The notes under the pieces were generated by a model, which was not told the DNA's origin, ran no database searches, and was given only the letters and a program-made list of their open reading frames with translations. This document shows positions 1 to 9,076 of a stretch of DNA of 35,102 nt, one piece after another. The position numbers and the translations under genes were made by a program. The stretch is from Clostridia bacterium (lineage in GTDB: Bacteria; Bacillota; Clostridia; Oscillospirales; Acutalibacteraceae), in contig JAFRRP010000052.1 in NCBI GenBank assembly GCA_017428085.1, forward strand, positions 1 to 35,102, written 5' to 3'. Numbering within the stretch: position 1 is the stretch's first letter; the number at the start of each line of letters is the position of its first letter.

Positions 1-1027
1 CCACGGGCGCCGGGGGACGCTTTTCTTTCTTTGGCTTTTTCTTTTCCCCACGTGCGGGCGGGGCGGGCGGTTCGGGCGCGGCGACGGGCTTCGGCGGCTC
101 GATCGCCGGCTCCTCCACAACAGGTTCCGGCGTAGTGGGATCGATAAACTTCGTGGGGGTCTGGTCGATGAAATAGGAATAATCGAACTTGATCTGCGGG
201 TTTCGCTTGAATTCATCCAGATCCAGCAGGAACTCCGCCGCGGACTGATAGCGGTCCGCCGGGTTCTTCTGCATGGCGCGCATGGTGATCTGTTCCAGCC
301 CCACGGGAATGGAGGCGTTGAGCTCGCTGGGACGGACCGCGTCCTCGCGGACCTGCATCAAAGCGACGGATTCGTCGCTGTCGGATTCAAAGGGCAGCTT
401 ACCGGTGAGCATTTCATACAGCACCACGCCCACGGAATAGATATCCGACTTTTCGTCGGTATAGTCGCCGCGGGCCTGCTCGGGGCTGACGTAGTGCACC
501 GAGCCGATGGCGCTGGAGTCGATGACGGAGATACGCTCGCCGCGGTTGAAGCGGGCGATGCCGAAGTCCATCACCTTGATGGAGGCGTTGGGCAGCAGGA
601 TGATATTCTGCGGCTTGATATCCCGGTGGATGATGCCCTTGTCGTGGGCGTGCTGCAGCGCGCGCAGGATCTGCACGGTAAAGTGGACCGCTTCCTTCCA
701 CTCCACGATCTTCTGCCGCTGGATGTACTCCTTGAGAGTGATGCCCTCCACGTGCTCCATCACGATATACTGCAGGTCGTCGCTGAAGTTGACGTCGTAC
801 ACCTTGACGATGTTGGGATGCGCCAGCACCGCGATGGCCTTGGATTCGTTCTTGAACCGACGGCGGAACTCGTCGTTGGCCAGAAACTCGTCCTTCAGTA
901 TTTTGATGGCGACGGTCCTTTTATCCACCAGATCGAACGCTTTATAAACGACGGCCATGCCGCCGACGCCGATGATCTCCTGTATCTCGTAACGCTCGCC
1001 GAGAACCTGATTCAGATAATTATCCAC
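1..1027 (-). CDS. prkC: PrkC-type Ser/Thr protein kinase (3' end cut off by window)
   Basis: Eukaryote-like (Hanks-type) serine/threonine kinase that phosphorylates envelope, translation and division proteins in Firmicutes. About 342 residues are visible. The GTG start at 1027 has AAGGAG 10 nt upstream (1038-1043). A glycine-rich loop (GVGGMA, residues 20-25), catalytic Lys42, HRDIKPQN (HRD at 134-136), DFG (DFGIAR) and an activation segment ending in SPEQARG make an apparently active kinase domain. After about residue 280 comes a Pro/Glu/Lys-rich linker still open at base 1. By family, a single membrane helix and extracellular PASTA repeats should follow, but they lie outside the window. It directly follows the PP2C phosphatase gene (20-nt gap), the usual kinase/phosphatase pair. 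Identity of the kinase domain is very sure; the PrkC assignment rests on domain plus context. Confidence 0.93.
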   Translation of the reverse strand, partial: MDNYLNQVLGERYEIQEIIGVGGMAVVYKAFDLVDKRTVAIKILKDEFLANDEFRRRFKNESKAIAVLAHPNIVKVYDVNFSDDLQYIVMEHVEGITLKEYIQRQKIVEWKEAVHFTVQILRALQHAHDKGIIHRDIKPQNIILLPNASIKVMDFGIARFNRGERISVIDSSAIGSVHYVSPEQARGDYTDEKSDIYSVGVVLYEMLTGKLPFESDSDESVALMQVREDAVRPSELNASIPVGLEQITMRAMQKNPADRYQSAAEFLLDLDEFKRNPQIKFDYSYFIDQTPTKFIDPTTPEPVVEEPAIEPPKPVAAPEPPAPPARGEKKKPKKEKRPPAPV

Positions 1028-1047
1028 GCTACCGACGCTCCTTTTCG

Positions 1048-1773
1048 TTATCTCGTGATCACGACCGCGGTGATGTTGTCGCCGCCGCCGTGCCGGTTGG
1101 CCGCGGCCACCAGCCGCTGGGCCATATGCTCGTCGTCGCCGGAGGCAAGCATCTCCTCGATCTCCTTCTCCCCGACGAAATTGGTCAGCCCGTCCGAACA
1201 CAGCAGGATCTTTTCCTGCTCGTCAAACGGGAACTCCGAAAACTCGATCTCGATCTTTTCCGCCACGCCCAGCGCCCGGGTGATGTAGTTCCGGTTGGGG
1301 TGCACCTGCGCCTGGGCGGCGGTGATCATGCCCGCGTCCACCATGTCCTGCACCAGCGAATGATCCTTCGTCAGCTGCACCAGCCCGTCCGTAAACGCGT
1401 AAGCGCGGCTGTCGCCGGCGTGGGCCACCACGAGACGGTCGCCGATCACCACGGCCGCCACCACAGTGGTGCCCATGCCGAACAGCTCCGGCTCCTCCGC
1501 GGCGCGGTCGTAGATCAGGATATTGGCCGCGGTGATGGCGGTGGACAGCAGGTTGATGACGGATTCGTTGGACATGTTCTTCCGCCACGAGGCCGCCATA
1601 CGCTCGGAGATCGTTTTTACCGCGATCTCGCTGGCCACGTCGCCCGCCTTGGCGCCGCCCATACCGTCGCACACGACGGCAAAGCAGGAATCGTTGTCGG
1701 GGCAGGCCGCCACGCAGTTATCCTGATTGGTCTCCCGGAGAATACCCCGGTCTGTCATAATGGAATATTTCAT
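1048..1773 (-). CDS. prpC: PP2C-family Ser/Thr phosphatase PrpC/Stp
   Basis: Metal-dependent PP2C phosphatase, 241 residues, usual size for PrpC/Stp, expected to reverse phosphorylation by the kinase encoded immediately downstream. Visible motifs are RETNQDN near residue 13, the metal-binding DGMGG (36-40), VAHAGDSRAY in the middle, CSDGL and GGGDNITAVV at the end, so all metal-ligand Asp positions appear present. No membrane segment is seen, so the protein is cytosolic. The ATG at 1773 gives a family-like N-terminus (MKYSIMTDRG) but its upstream sequence has no clear Shine-Dalgarno, so it may depend on translation from the preceding rlmN gene (54-nt gap). Gene order rlmN-prpC-prkC is a conserved Firmicutes arrangement. 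Confidence 0.95.
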   Translation of the reverse strand: MKYSIMTDRGILRETNQDNCVAACPDNDSCFAVVCDGMGGAKAGDVASEIAVKTISERMAASWRKNMSNESVINLLSTAITAANILIYDRAAEEPELFGMGTTVVAAVVIGDRLVVAHAGDSRAYAFTDGLVQLTKDHSLVQDMVDAGMITAAQAQVHPNRNYITRALGVAEKIEIEFSEFPFDEQEKILLCSDGLTNFVGEKEIEEMLASGDDEHMAQRLVAAANRHGGGDNITAVVITR

Positions 1774-1827
1774 GTTTCAGAAATTGCCGCGGCGCGCTGC
1801 GCGCACCGGGCGTCTCCCGGAAAAGAA

Positions 1828-2859
1828 TTACGGATTGATCCTGGTCCTGCGGAGCTGGCCGCAGGCGGCGTTGATATCGGAACCGAGCGTTCTGCGCACG
1901 GTGACGGCGAAGCCCTTACCGGCCAGATACGACTCAAACCTTTTGACGTTTTCGGGCGCGCTTTTTTTCATGCCCGTGCCGTCCACCTCGTTCACGGGGA
2001 TCAGATTCACGTGACACAGCATGCCCTTCAGCAGCGCCGCCAGCTTTTGGGCGCACTCCGGCGTGTCGTTGACGCCGCTGACCAGCGCGTACTCAAAGGA
2101 GATGCGCCGGGAGGTAGCGGCCGTATAGTCCCGGCAGGCCTTGATCAGCTCCTCGACGGGCCATTTTTTGTTGACCGGCATCATGGAGGAGCGCAGCGCG
2201 TTATCGGGCGCGTGCAGCGAAACGGACAGCGTGAGCTGCAGATTTTTCTCCGCCAGCTTGTAGATCCCCGGCACCACGCCGCAGGTGGAAAGCGATATAT
2301 GGCGCATGCTGAGATTCTGCCCGTTCTCGTCGGTGATCAGTTCCAGAAAGCGCATGGCGTTGTCGAAATTATCAAAGGGCTCGCCCATGCCCATCATCAC
2401 GATATGGGACACGCGGATACCGTTATCCCGCTGGATGGCGTAGACCTGCGACAGGATCTCCGAGGCGGCGAGGTTACGGACCACGCCGTTCATGGTGGAG
2501 GCGCAGAATCTGCACCCCATGCGGCAGCCCACCTGCGAGGACACACAGACGGACCAGCCGTATTTGTACTTCATCAGCACGCTTTCGATGAATTCGCTGT
2601 CGTGCAGACGGAACAGATACTTTACGGTTTCATCATACTCTGAAATCAGCTTTTTTTCAATAGCGCAGCCGAATATGACAAAATTGTCATGAAGCGTCTC
2701 CCGCAGCGTTTTCGGGAGATTTGTCATCTCGTCGAAGTCCGCCGCGCCGGATTTGTGCAGCCAGGAAAAGATCTGCCCCGCCCGGTAGGCAGGCTGGCCC
2801 ATTTCTTTGACGGCCGCCGTCAGCTCCGGCAGGTCCATGGATAAGACATCTCGTTTCAT
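1828..2859 (-). CDS. rlmN: dual-specificity RNA methyltransferase RlmN
   Basis: Radical-SAM enzyme that methylates C2 of A2503 in 23S rRNA and A37 in some tRNAs. 343 residues, normal length. The 4Fe-4S cluster motif C-x3-C-x2-C is at C112, C116 and C119 (GCRMGCRFCAS). The GMGEP SAM-contact motif follows. The C-terminal Cys that carries the methyl intermediate is C333 in DINAACGQLR. The ATG at 2859 overlaps the rsmB stop by 4 nt (ATGA), with AAGGA upstream, so the two rRNA-modification genes are translationally coupled. Nothing is odd in the protein. Confidence 0.97.
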   Translation of the reverse strand: MKRDVLSMDLPELTAAVKEMGQPAYRAGQIFSWLHKSGAADFDEMTNLPKTLRETLHDNFVIFGCAIEKKLISEYDETVKYLFRLHDSEFIESVLMKYKYGWSVCVSSQVGCRMGCRFCASTMNGVVRNLAASEILSQVYAIQRDNGIRVSHIVMMGMGEPFDNFDNAMRFLELITDENGQNLSMRHISLSTCGVVPGIYKLAEKNLQLTLSVSLHAPDNALRSSMMPVNKKWPVEELIKACRDYTAATSRRISFEYALVSGVNDTPECAQKLAALLKGMLCHVNLIPVNEVDGTGMKKSAPENVKRFESYLAGKGFAVTVRRTLGSDINAACGQLRRTRINP

Positions 2860-4169
2860 GACGGTTTCCTTTGGAACAGCGCGGCAAAGAAGCCGTCGCC
2901 GCCGTCCCGTTCGGGGAAGAAGGTTTTATAGGGAGCGTCGCCGCACAGCGAACGGTAATAGGTATCGTCTGACACGGTGAAATCGGGCGCCTGGGCCAGG
3001 AAACGGCCGCACACGTCCTCGTTTTCGGCGGGATTGAGGGTACAGGTGGAATACAGCAGCGTGCCGCCGGGCTTGACCAGATCGGCGCAGCGCTTCAGCA
3101 GCCGGTACTGCAGCGCGGGCAGTTCTTCCAGCTCCTCCGGCGATTTGTAACGGATCTCCGGCTTCCGGCCGATCACGCCGAGACCGGAACAGGGAGCGTC
3201 GCACAGCACCCGGTCCGCCGGTGGCAGCTTTTCCGGCAGGTCCGCCGCGTCGCCCAGCGTGGTGCGGACGCAGGTAAGGCCCAACCGCTTCGCGCCTTCC
3301 TCGATCAGCTTTCTCTTGTGGTCGTAGATATCGTTGGCGTATACGACGCCCTTGTCGTTCATGTACTCCGCGACGGTAAAGGTCTTGCCGCCGGGGGCGG
3401 CGCAGCAGTCCGCCACGATCTCGCCGGGCCGCGCGCCGAGGAGCTTGCAGCAGATCTGGGAGGACAGGTCCTGTACGTGGAACAGCCCCTCGCGGAAGGA
3501 GGAAAGCGACACGATCTGCCCGGTGTGGCGCACCGCCACACAGTACTCCAGCGGCGTTGGCTCCACGTCAAGCCCCTCCGCGGAAAGGCGCGCCGCCACG
3601 GAATCCCCCTTCAGCGGGTTCAGCCGCAAAAACAGCGCCTTGCGCCCCTCAAACGCGGAAAGGATGCTTTCCGTCCGTTCCGCGCCGTAGTGCTCGTCAA
3701 AGTGGCGCAGCAGCCATTTCGGGCAGGAATACCGGATGCTGAGGTAACGCTCCCGGTCTGTTTCCGGCGGGTACTTCACGCCGTTCTGCGCGACCTTGCG
3801 CAGCACCGCGTTGATCAGGGAGGCGGCAAAGCCCACCCCCATACGTTTGGCCTGCGACACCGCCTCGCCCACCGCCGCCCGGTCGGGGATCTTATCCATA
3901 AACAGCAGCTGCAGCGCCCCCACGCGCAAAATGGACAGCGCCCTGGGGTGCAGCCGCTTCAAAGGGCTTGTCAGGTACAGCGAGATATTGTAGTCCAGCG
4001 CCATACGGCGTTCGATGACGCCGTAGACCAGCGCCGTGAACAGCGCCTGTTCCCTGCCGTCGGCAAGGACCGTCTCCTCCGACGCTTCCGCCAGAGAAAG
4101 CGTGGAATAGGCGTCGTCCCTTTCGATTTTCAGCAGCAGCCTGACCGCCGCGTCGCGGGCGCTTTCCAT
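2856..4169 (-). CDS. rsmB: 16S rRNA (cytosine-967-C5)-methyltransferase RsmB
   Basis: SAM-dependent m5C methyltransferase acting on C967 of 16S rRNA; 437 residues, normal length. An N-terminal NusB-like RNA-binding domain (about residues 1-130) precedes the Rossmann methyltransferase domain. The SAM-binding motif CCAAPGGKT is at 255-263, the Pro-Cys motif CDAPCSGLG (C327) and the nucleophile motif YSTCTLNP (C376) are both present, the two-Cys arrangement of m5C RNA methyltransferases. Its stop overlaps the rlmN start. It is 13 nt downstream of the YugP-family gene. In related genomes the fmt-rsmB-rlmN-prpC-prkC order is common, so this is an ordinary translation/signalling cluster. Confidence 0.96.
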   Translation of the reverse strand: MESARDAAVRLLLKIERDDAYSTLSLAEASEETVLADGREQALFTALVYGVIERRMALDYNISLYLTSPLKRLHPRALSILRVGALQLLFMDKIPDRAAVGEAVSQAKRMGVGFAASLINAVLRKVAQNGVKYPPETDRERYLSIRYSCPKWLLRHFDEHYGAERTESILSAFEGRKALFLRLNPLKGDSVAARLSAEGLDVEPTPLEYCVAVRHTGQIVSLSSFREGLFHVQDLSSQICCKLLGARPGEIVADCCAAPGGKTFTVAEYMNDKGVVYANDIYDHKRKLIEEGAKRLGLTCVRTTLGDAADLPEKLPPADRVLCDAPCSGLGVIGRKPEIRYKSPEELEELPALQYRLLKRCADLVKPGGTLLYSTCTLNPAENEDVCGRFLAQAPDFTVSDDTYYRSLCGDAPYKTFFPERDGGDGFFAALFQRKPS

Positions 4170-4182
4170 CGTTTGTCCCTTT

Positions 4183-4923
4183 CTAATTCTTTCTTCTGCC
4201 GGTAAAAATGAGGATAAACCGCAGCAGGTTCGCCATCGTCACCGCCAGTGACGCCACGTAGGTCATGGCGGCGCTGCGCAGCACCTTTTTGGCGCCGGCC
4301 AGCTCCTCGCCCTCCGCCAGCATCCCGGTCTCCTCGATCACCTGTATGGCACGGCGGCTGGCGTCGAACTCCACCGGCAGCGTGACCAGCTGGAAGATCA
4401 TGATGGCGGAATACAGCAGCAGCCCCACCCAGACCAGCGTTTCAAAGCCGAGAAAATACCCGGCCAGCGCCAGCGGAATGCCGACCCAGGAGCCGATCCT
4501 GCACACGGGCAGGATGGAGTTGCGCCACTGGATGGGCTTGTAGCCCAGCGCGTGCTGCGCGGCGTGGCCCGCCTCGTGACAGGCGATACCCACCGAGGCA
4601 ATGCTGGGGCTGTCATACACGGACTCCGACAGGCTGATCACGTTGGTGCGGGGGTCGAAGTGGTCGGACAGGGTGCCGCCGATCTTCTCGATCCGCACGT
4701 TGCCGATATTGTAGTAGCGCAGCACGGCGGCCGCGGCCTGCGCGCCGGTATACCCGCGGGAGGAGTACACCTTCGCCATTTTTTTATAGGCGCTTTTGAC
4801 GGCGATCTGCGCCGCCAGCGAAAGGATCAGCGCGGGGACCACCAGCAGCAGGTACGTCATATCGAAACCGTAGCCCACGCGGCTCACGCCGCCGTAAGCA
4901 TAAAGGGACAGCAAAAACTGCAT
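4183..4923 (-). CDS. YugP-family membrane zinc metallopeptidase
   Basis: Membrane zinc protease of the YugP/DUF2265-like family, 246 residues; physiological substrate not known. The zinc-binding HEAGH motif lies at H116-E117-H120 (IACHEAGHAAQHALGY). Hydrophobic segments occur at about 22-42 and as two or three helices in the C-terminal half (around 145-190 and near the end), with a basic final GRRKN. The ATG at 4923 has GGAGG about 8 nt upstream. It adds about 20 residues before MTYLLLVVPAL, where many homologues begin, so either start is possible although the ribosome site favours 4923. It lies between fmt and rsmB, which is a frequent position in Clostridia. Confidence 0.9.
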   Translation of the reverse strand: MQFLLSLYAYGGVSRVGYGFDMTYLLLVVPALILSLAAQIAVKSAYKKMAKVYSSRGYTGAQAAAAVLRYYNIGNVRIEKIGGTLSDHFDPRTNVISLSESVYDSPSIASVGIACHEAGHAAQHALGYKPIQWRNSILPVCRIGSWVGIPLALAGYFLGFETLVWVGLLLYSAIMIFQLVTLPVEFDASRRAIQVIEETGMLAEGEELAGAKKVLRSAAMTYVASLAVTMANLLRFILIFTGRRKN

Positions 4924-4979
4924 TTCTCACACCTCCGTCGGAAATCAATGATATGCGCTGCGCGCATGAAAAAGGACCG

Positions 4980-5912
4980 TCAGCCCAGCGGAAACCCCGT
5001 TCCAACGGAATGTCCGCGCAGGAAATCCGCGGCGCTCATACGCTTCGCGCCTTCCAGCTGCACTTCCAGCAGCTCCAGCGCGCCGTCGCCGCAGCGGACG
5101 AACAGCCGCCCGTTTTCGGCGGTCATCGCGCCGCACTCTCCCGCTATGGAGTGTCCGCAGACGCGCGAGGAATATATCTTGAAGATTTTTCCGTCATATT
5201 TCGTTTTCGCTACGGGCCAGGGATCAAGGCCCCGGATCAGGTCGTGGATGGTTTGGGCGTCCTTCGTCCAGTCGATCTCCGCCATGGATTTATCCAGCAT
5301 CCCCACGTAGGTGGCCTGCGCCTCGTTCTGCTTTTCCGGCGTGATCGCGCCGTTTTCCAGCCCCCGCAGGGTCCTCAGCAGCAACGCGGGGCACAATGCC
5401 GCCAGCCGGTCGAACAGCTCCCCCGCCGATTCCTCCGGACCGATGGCCACCGTCTCCCGCAGCAGCATGTCGCCGGTATCCAGCCCCACGTCCATCAGCA
5501 TGGTGGTGACGCCGGAGACCGCGTCGCCGTTGATAACGCTCCACTGCACCGGCGCGGCGCCGCGGTATTTGGGCAGCAGCGAACCGTGGAGGTTCACGCA
5601 GCCGTAACGCGGCAGGTCCAGGATGCTTTTCGGCAGGATCTTTCCGTAAGCGGACACCACGATGAAATCCGGCGCGCAGGCGGCGATCTTCTCATAGGCC
5701 TCGTCGGTTTTCAGGGTGTTGGGCTGATAGACCTCGACGCCGTGGGAAACCGCCAGCGCCTTGACCGGCGGTGCGGTAAGGATCTGTTTTCTGCCCTGTG
5801 GCTTATCCGGCTGGCAGATCACGAGAGCCACCTCATAATCGTCGGAACGGATCAGCGCCTCCAGCGCGGGAACGGCGAAATCCGGCGTTCCCATAAACAC
5901 GACCTTTTTCAT
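4980..5912 (-). CDS. fmt: methionyl-tRNA formyltransferase
   Basis: Transfers a formyl group from 10-formyl-tetrahydrofolate to Met-tRNA(fMet) for translation initiation. 310 residues, normal. The catalytic triad of the family is visible as N107, H109 (NLHGSLLPKYRGAAP) and D145 (DVGLDTGDM). The C-terminal OB-like domain (about 205-310) binds tRNA. The ATG at 5912 overlaps the def stop by 4 nt (ATGA), the classic def-fmt coupling: Fmt adds the formyl group that Def later removes. The 56-nt spacer to the YugP-family gene contains a small GC palindrome. Confidence 0.97.
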   Translation of the reverse strand: MKKVVFMGTPDFAVPALEALIRSDDYEVALVICQPDKPQGRKQILTAPPVKALAVSHGVEVYQPNTLKTDEAYEKIAACAPDFIVVSAYGKILPKSILDLPRYGCVNLHGSLLPKYRGAAPVQWSVINGDAVSGVTTMLMDVGLDTGDMLLRETVAIGPEESAGELFDRLAALCPALLLRTLRGLENGAITPEKQNEAQATYVGMLDKSMAEIDWTKDAQTIHDLIRGLDPWPVAKTKYDGKIFKIYSSRVCGHSIAGECGAMTAENGRLFVRCGDGALELLEVQLEGAKRMSAADFLRGHSVGTGFPLG

Positions 5913-6382
5913 CCTATGTCCTCTGTCAGATAGACCTTTTCGCCGGGAGCCAGCCGGTCGGTATAGAGAACGCCGTCCAGATGGTCCAGCTCATGGCAAA
6001 AGCAGCGGGCCATCAGCTCCGTGCCGGAATACAGGCACCACTTTCCCTCGCGGTTCTGCGCTCTGACCGTCACGGAAAGGGGCCGCTTTGTCTTGCCTGC
6101 CTTGTGGGGCAGGGACAAACACGCCTCGTCCGCCTCCTGCTCTCCTTCCGATTTGGTGATCTCCGGGTTGATGAGCTCCAGATACCGGCCGTCGTAATTC
6201 ACGATCACCACGCGCTTGAGCATGCCGACCTGTACCGCGGCCAGGCCGATGCCGTCCGCTTTGGCCAGCGTTTCCTTCATGTCGTCCAGCAGGGTGAACA
6301 GCTTTTCGTCAAATTCCGTCACCGGTCTGCTTTTTTTTCTTAGGATGGGATCATCGTCCACCCTGATCTTTCTGGTCGCCAT
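5909..6382 (-). CDS. def: peptide deformylase
   Basis: Metalloenzyme that removes N-formyl from nascent proteins; 157 residues. Motif 1 is GIGLAAVQVG (44-53), motif 2 is EACLS (86-90) with metal ligand C88, and motif 3 is HELDH (130-134) with H130 and H134 as ligands and E131 catalytic. The usual EGCLS Gly is replaced by Ala87 here. All metal ligands and the catalytic Glu are intact, so activity is expected. The ATG at 6382 has GGAG about 7 nt upstream. It is 12 nt downstream of priA and overlaps fmt; the priA-def-fmt order is typical for Firmicutes. Confidence 0.96.
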   Translation of the reverse strand: MATRKIRVDDDPILRKKSRPVTEFDEKLFTLLDDMKETLAKADGIGLAAVQVGMLKRVVIVNYDGRYLELINPEITKSEGEQEADEACLSLPHKAGKTKRPLSVTVRAQNREGKWCLYSGTELMARCFCHELDHLDGVLYTDRLAPGEKVYLTEDIG

Positions 6383-6394
6383 ACGATACTCCGT

Positions 6395-8842
6395 TCAGTT
6401 CATGCTTTCGGGGTTGATATCCGCGAAAACAGACACGTTTTTATATTGCTTATCGGCGCAGATACGTTCCATCGCTTCTTTGACGAAGGCGCGGAAGCGC
6501 GCCGTGTTTTTCGATTTGATGATGATGCGCTGGCGGTAACGGTTGTTGACCTTGGAGACCTTCGGCGCCAGCGGGCCGAGGATCACGGTCTTCACGTCCG
6601 GGTACGCTTCGTTATTGAGGCGCTTGAGCTCCTCCAGGAACGCCGCGGCGCAGGAGGCGGCCGCCTCCCTTACCGGACCGGAAAAGCCCACCAGACAGAT
6701 GTCGCAGTAGGGCGGGTAGATCATGGCCTTGCGGAGCATGATCTCCGTATCGTAGTACTTTTTATAGTCCTGCTGCGCGGCGGTGGCGATCACGTCGTTG
6801 TCCGGGGTGACGGTCTGGATCACCGCCCGGCCCCTGCGGTCGCCGCGTCCCGCGCGGCCCGCCACCTGGGTGATCAGGTCGAAGGTGCGCTCCGTGCAGC
6901 GGAAGTCGTCGTTGTACAGCTCCCGGTCGGCGGAGACGATCCCCACCAGCGTCACGTTGGGGAAATCCAGCCCCTTCGCCACCATCTGCGTGCCCAGCAG
7001 GATATCGTAATCGCCGTCTGCGAAGGCGGTCAGCATCCGGTCGTGGGCGTTTTTGGCGGCCGTGGTGTCGGCGTCCATCCGCAGCACCCGCGCCGCGGGG
7101 AAATGGAGCTTCAGCTCCTGCTCCACCTTTTGGGTGCCGCTGCCGGAATAGCGGATGTTCTTCGCGCCGCAGTCCGGGCAGGTATCCTCATAGGGAACGG
7201 AATAGCCGCAGTAGTGGCACATGAGCCGGTCGTTGGCGGAATGGTAGGTAAGCGAAATGCTGCACCGGGGACAGGACAGGACCTTTTTGCAGTCGGCGCA
7301 CACCACGAAGGTGTTGAAGCCGCGCCGGTTGACAAGCAGGATCGTCTGCTCGCCCGCTTCCAGATTTTTCCCGATCTCCTCCACCAGCGGGCGGCTGAGG
7401 GAAAGATATCTCTCCAGCAGCGTCCGGTCCGTCATATCCACGGTCACCACCTGCGGCAGGCAGGCGTCGCCGTAACGGTGCGGCAGCTCCGCCAGCAGGT
7501 AATTGCCGTTGCGCGCCCTGGCGTAATCCTCGATCAGGGGCGTTGCGGAAGCCAGCACCAGCAGGCCGCCGTGATAGCCGCAGCGGAATTTCGCCACGTC
7601 CCTGGCGTTGTAACGGGGGGCGCTTTCCGATTTGTAGGTGTGCTCCTGCTCCTCGTCGATGATGATAAGCCCCAGATTATCCAGCGGGGCGAACACGGCG
7701 CTGCGGGTGCCGATCACCACACGCACCGCGCCGTTTCTGATGCGCTTCCACTCGTCGTGGCGCTCCCCCAACGAAAGCCCGCTGTGCAGCACGGCCACCT
7801 TTTCACCGTAGCGCGCGCGGAACAGGGAAAACGTCTGCGGGGTGAGGGAGATCTCCGGCACCAGCACGATCACGTTCCTGCCGTCCGCCAGCACCTTGTC
7901 GATCAGCGCCAGATAGACGTTGGTCTTGCCGCTGCCGGTGACGCCGAACAGCAGGGCGGTCTTTTTCTCCCGGCGGGCATAGGCGCCGCCGAGCAGGTCG
8001 AGAGCGTTTTGCTGTTCGTCCGAAAGGGTGGGCGGCGTAAAGACGGCCGCGCCGTAGGATACCTGCGGCTCCCGGACGATCACGTCCTCCGTAGTCTCGC
8101 AGACGCCCTTTTTCAGCAGCGCCTGTACCACCGAATGACTGGCGCCGGTGTAATACGCGATCTCTTTGGCGCTTAAGGGACCGGCCTGCGAGAGCAGATC
8201 CAGCACCTCGTTCTGCCGGTCGGTGAACGCTTCGGGGTCGTATTCCTCCCGCAGCGCGATCCGCGTGACGGACAGATCTCCCACCGCGGGAAACACGTCC
8301 GCGTCCTCCTTCAGCAGGCCGCGCTTTGCCATGCGGATCACCAAAGGGTCCTCCGGCGTCAGGCCGACGCCTTTTCGCAGCAGCGACAGACGAACGGGCG
8401 CTTTTTTCGCGGAAAGGAAGTCGATCACCGCCCGTTCCGGCGGGGAAAGGGTTTCCGCCGTTTCCGGTGAAAGCCCGTCGGCGACGGCGTAGATCTTTTC
8501 CGTCCGGCTGCAGACGCCGCCGGGGACCAGCGCTTTGGCCGCCTCAAACCAGGTGCAGAAGCACCTGTCCCGGAGAAAGCCGGCCACGGCCAGCTGCTCC
8601 GCGTTCAGCAGCGGGACGGCGTCGATGACCGATGCAACGGACTTGAAAACGGAAAGGTCCTCCCCTTCCTCCGCCTTGCGGAGCGAAAAGACGAAGCCCT
8701 GCCGTTTGGCGTCGCCCATGCCGAAGGGCACGAACACCCTCGCGCCGGGCTCCAGCGCGTCCGAAAGCCGGTCCGGCACGGTATAGCTGTATAAACGGTC
8801 AAACGAGACGGAGCATTTCTCTACCCCGATTTCCGCAATCAT
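6395..8842 (-). CDS. priA: primosomal protein N' (replication restart helicase PriA)
   Basis: 3'-to-5' DNA helicase that reloads the replisome at stalled forks. The start chosen is the ATG at 8842 (815 residues), which has AAGGTG 9 nt upstream and gives the family-like MIAEIGVEK. A GTG at 8854 would add four residues. Domains in order: 3'BD-like N-terminal domain, winged-helix region (about 200-255), helicase core with Walker A GVTGSGKT (300-307) and DEEQ box (396-399), a zinc-binding insert with eight cysteines (515, 518, 524, 527, 542, 545, 555, 558), then the helicase C lobe with QVAGRAGRG. The DEEQ box differs from the more usual DEEH, a mild variation. It lies between rpoZ and def. Confidence 0.96.
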   Translation of the reverse strand: MIAEIGVEKCSVSFDRLYSYTVPDRLSDALEPGARVFVPFGMGDAKRQGFVFSLRKAEEGEDLSVFKSVASVIDAVPLLNAEQLAVAGFLRDRCFCTWFEAAKALVPGGVCSRTEKIYAVADGLSPETAETLSPPERAVIDFLSAKKAPVRLSLLRKGVGLTPEDPLVIRMAKRGLLKEDADVFPAVGDLSVTRIALREEYDPEAFTDRQNEVLDLLSQAGPLSAKEIAYYTGASHSVVQALLKKGVCETTEDVIVREPQVSYGAAVFTPPTLSDEQQNALDLLGGAYARREKKTALLFGVTGSGKTNVYLALIDKVLADGRNVIVLVPEISLTPQTFSLFRARYGEKVAVLHSGLSLGERHDEWKRIRNGAVRVVIGTRSAVFAPLDNLGLIIIDEEQEHTYKSESAPRYNARDVAKFRCGYHGGLLVLASATPLIEDYARARNGNYLLAELPHRYGDACLPQVVTVDMTDRTLLERYLSLSRPLVEEIGKNLEAGEQTILLVNRRGFNTFVVCADCKKVLSCPRCSISLTYHSANDRLMCHYCGYSVPYEDTCPDCGAKNIRYSGSGTQKVEQELKLHFPAARVLRMDADTTAAKNAHDRMLTAFADGDYDILLGTQMVAKGLDFPNVTLVGIVSADRELYNDDFRCTERTFDLITQVAGRAGRGDRRGRAVIQTVTPDNDVIATAAQQDYKKYYDTEIMLRKAMIYPPYCDICLVGFSGPVREAAASCAAAFLEELKRLNNEAYPDVKTVILGPLAPKVSKVNNRYRQRIIIKSKNTARFRAFVKEAMERICADKQYKNVSVFADINPESMN

Positions 8843-8866
8843 ACAGTCTTTCACCTTGCGCCGCCT

Positions 8867-9076
8867 TTAAAACTTTTTGATCTCTTCGGCTTCCCTGATC
8901 GAATATCTCTCGTCCAGAAAATCGTCCACGGCCAAGCTGACGGGCTTTTCCACCAGGATCTCGCCCTCGTCCTTGGCCTCGTCCGCGATCTCGCGGGAGC
9001 GCTTGGCAACGGCCACCACCAGCGAATACCGGCTGATGCCGCCCTTGAGCAGGGGTTTCAGGTCAATGTTGATCAT
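8867..9076 (-). CDS. rpoZ: RNA polymerase omega subunit
   Basis: Small RNA polymerase assembly subunit. The start is placed at the ATG at 9076, giving 69 residues (MINIDLKPLL...), because GGAG (9087-9090) lies 10 nt upstream. The in-frame ATG at 9085 is only 1 nt from that site, and a more distal ATG at 9115 gives a non-homologous N-terminus. The core GISRYSLVVAVAKRSREI is the conserved omega helix, although it is less canonical than the usual nucleotide-binding text. The acidic C-terminal half resembles clostridial omegas. The gene overlaps the end of gmk by 14 nt, and gmk-rpoZ-priA is a conserved Firmicutes order. Confidence 0.92.
   Translation of the reverse strand: MINIDLKPLLKGGISRYSLVVAVAKRSREIADEAKDEGEILVEKPVSLAVDDFLDERYSIREAEEIKKF

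Noticed and set aside
1090..2643. 517-codon plus-strand frame opposite prpC and rlmN (and similar long plus-strand frames elsewhere, for example 6446-8176 and 24742-26448)
   Set aside because: They are antisense to well-identified genes, with His/Arg/Gln-rich low-complexity text typical of GC-rich shadows.
1792..4967. Shared 11-mer GCGCTGCGCGC forming small palindromes in two gaps (1794-1804 and 4955-4965)
   Set aside because: Too short and too GC-biased to call a repeat family from two copies.
5909..6382. Possible inactive peptide deformylase because of EACLS instead of EGCLS
   Set aside because: All metal ligands (C88, H130, H134) and Glu131 are present; the Gly-to-Ala change alone does not argue for loss of function.
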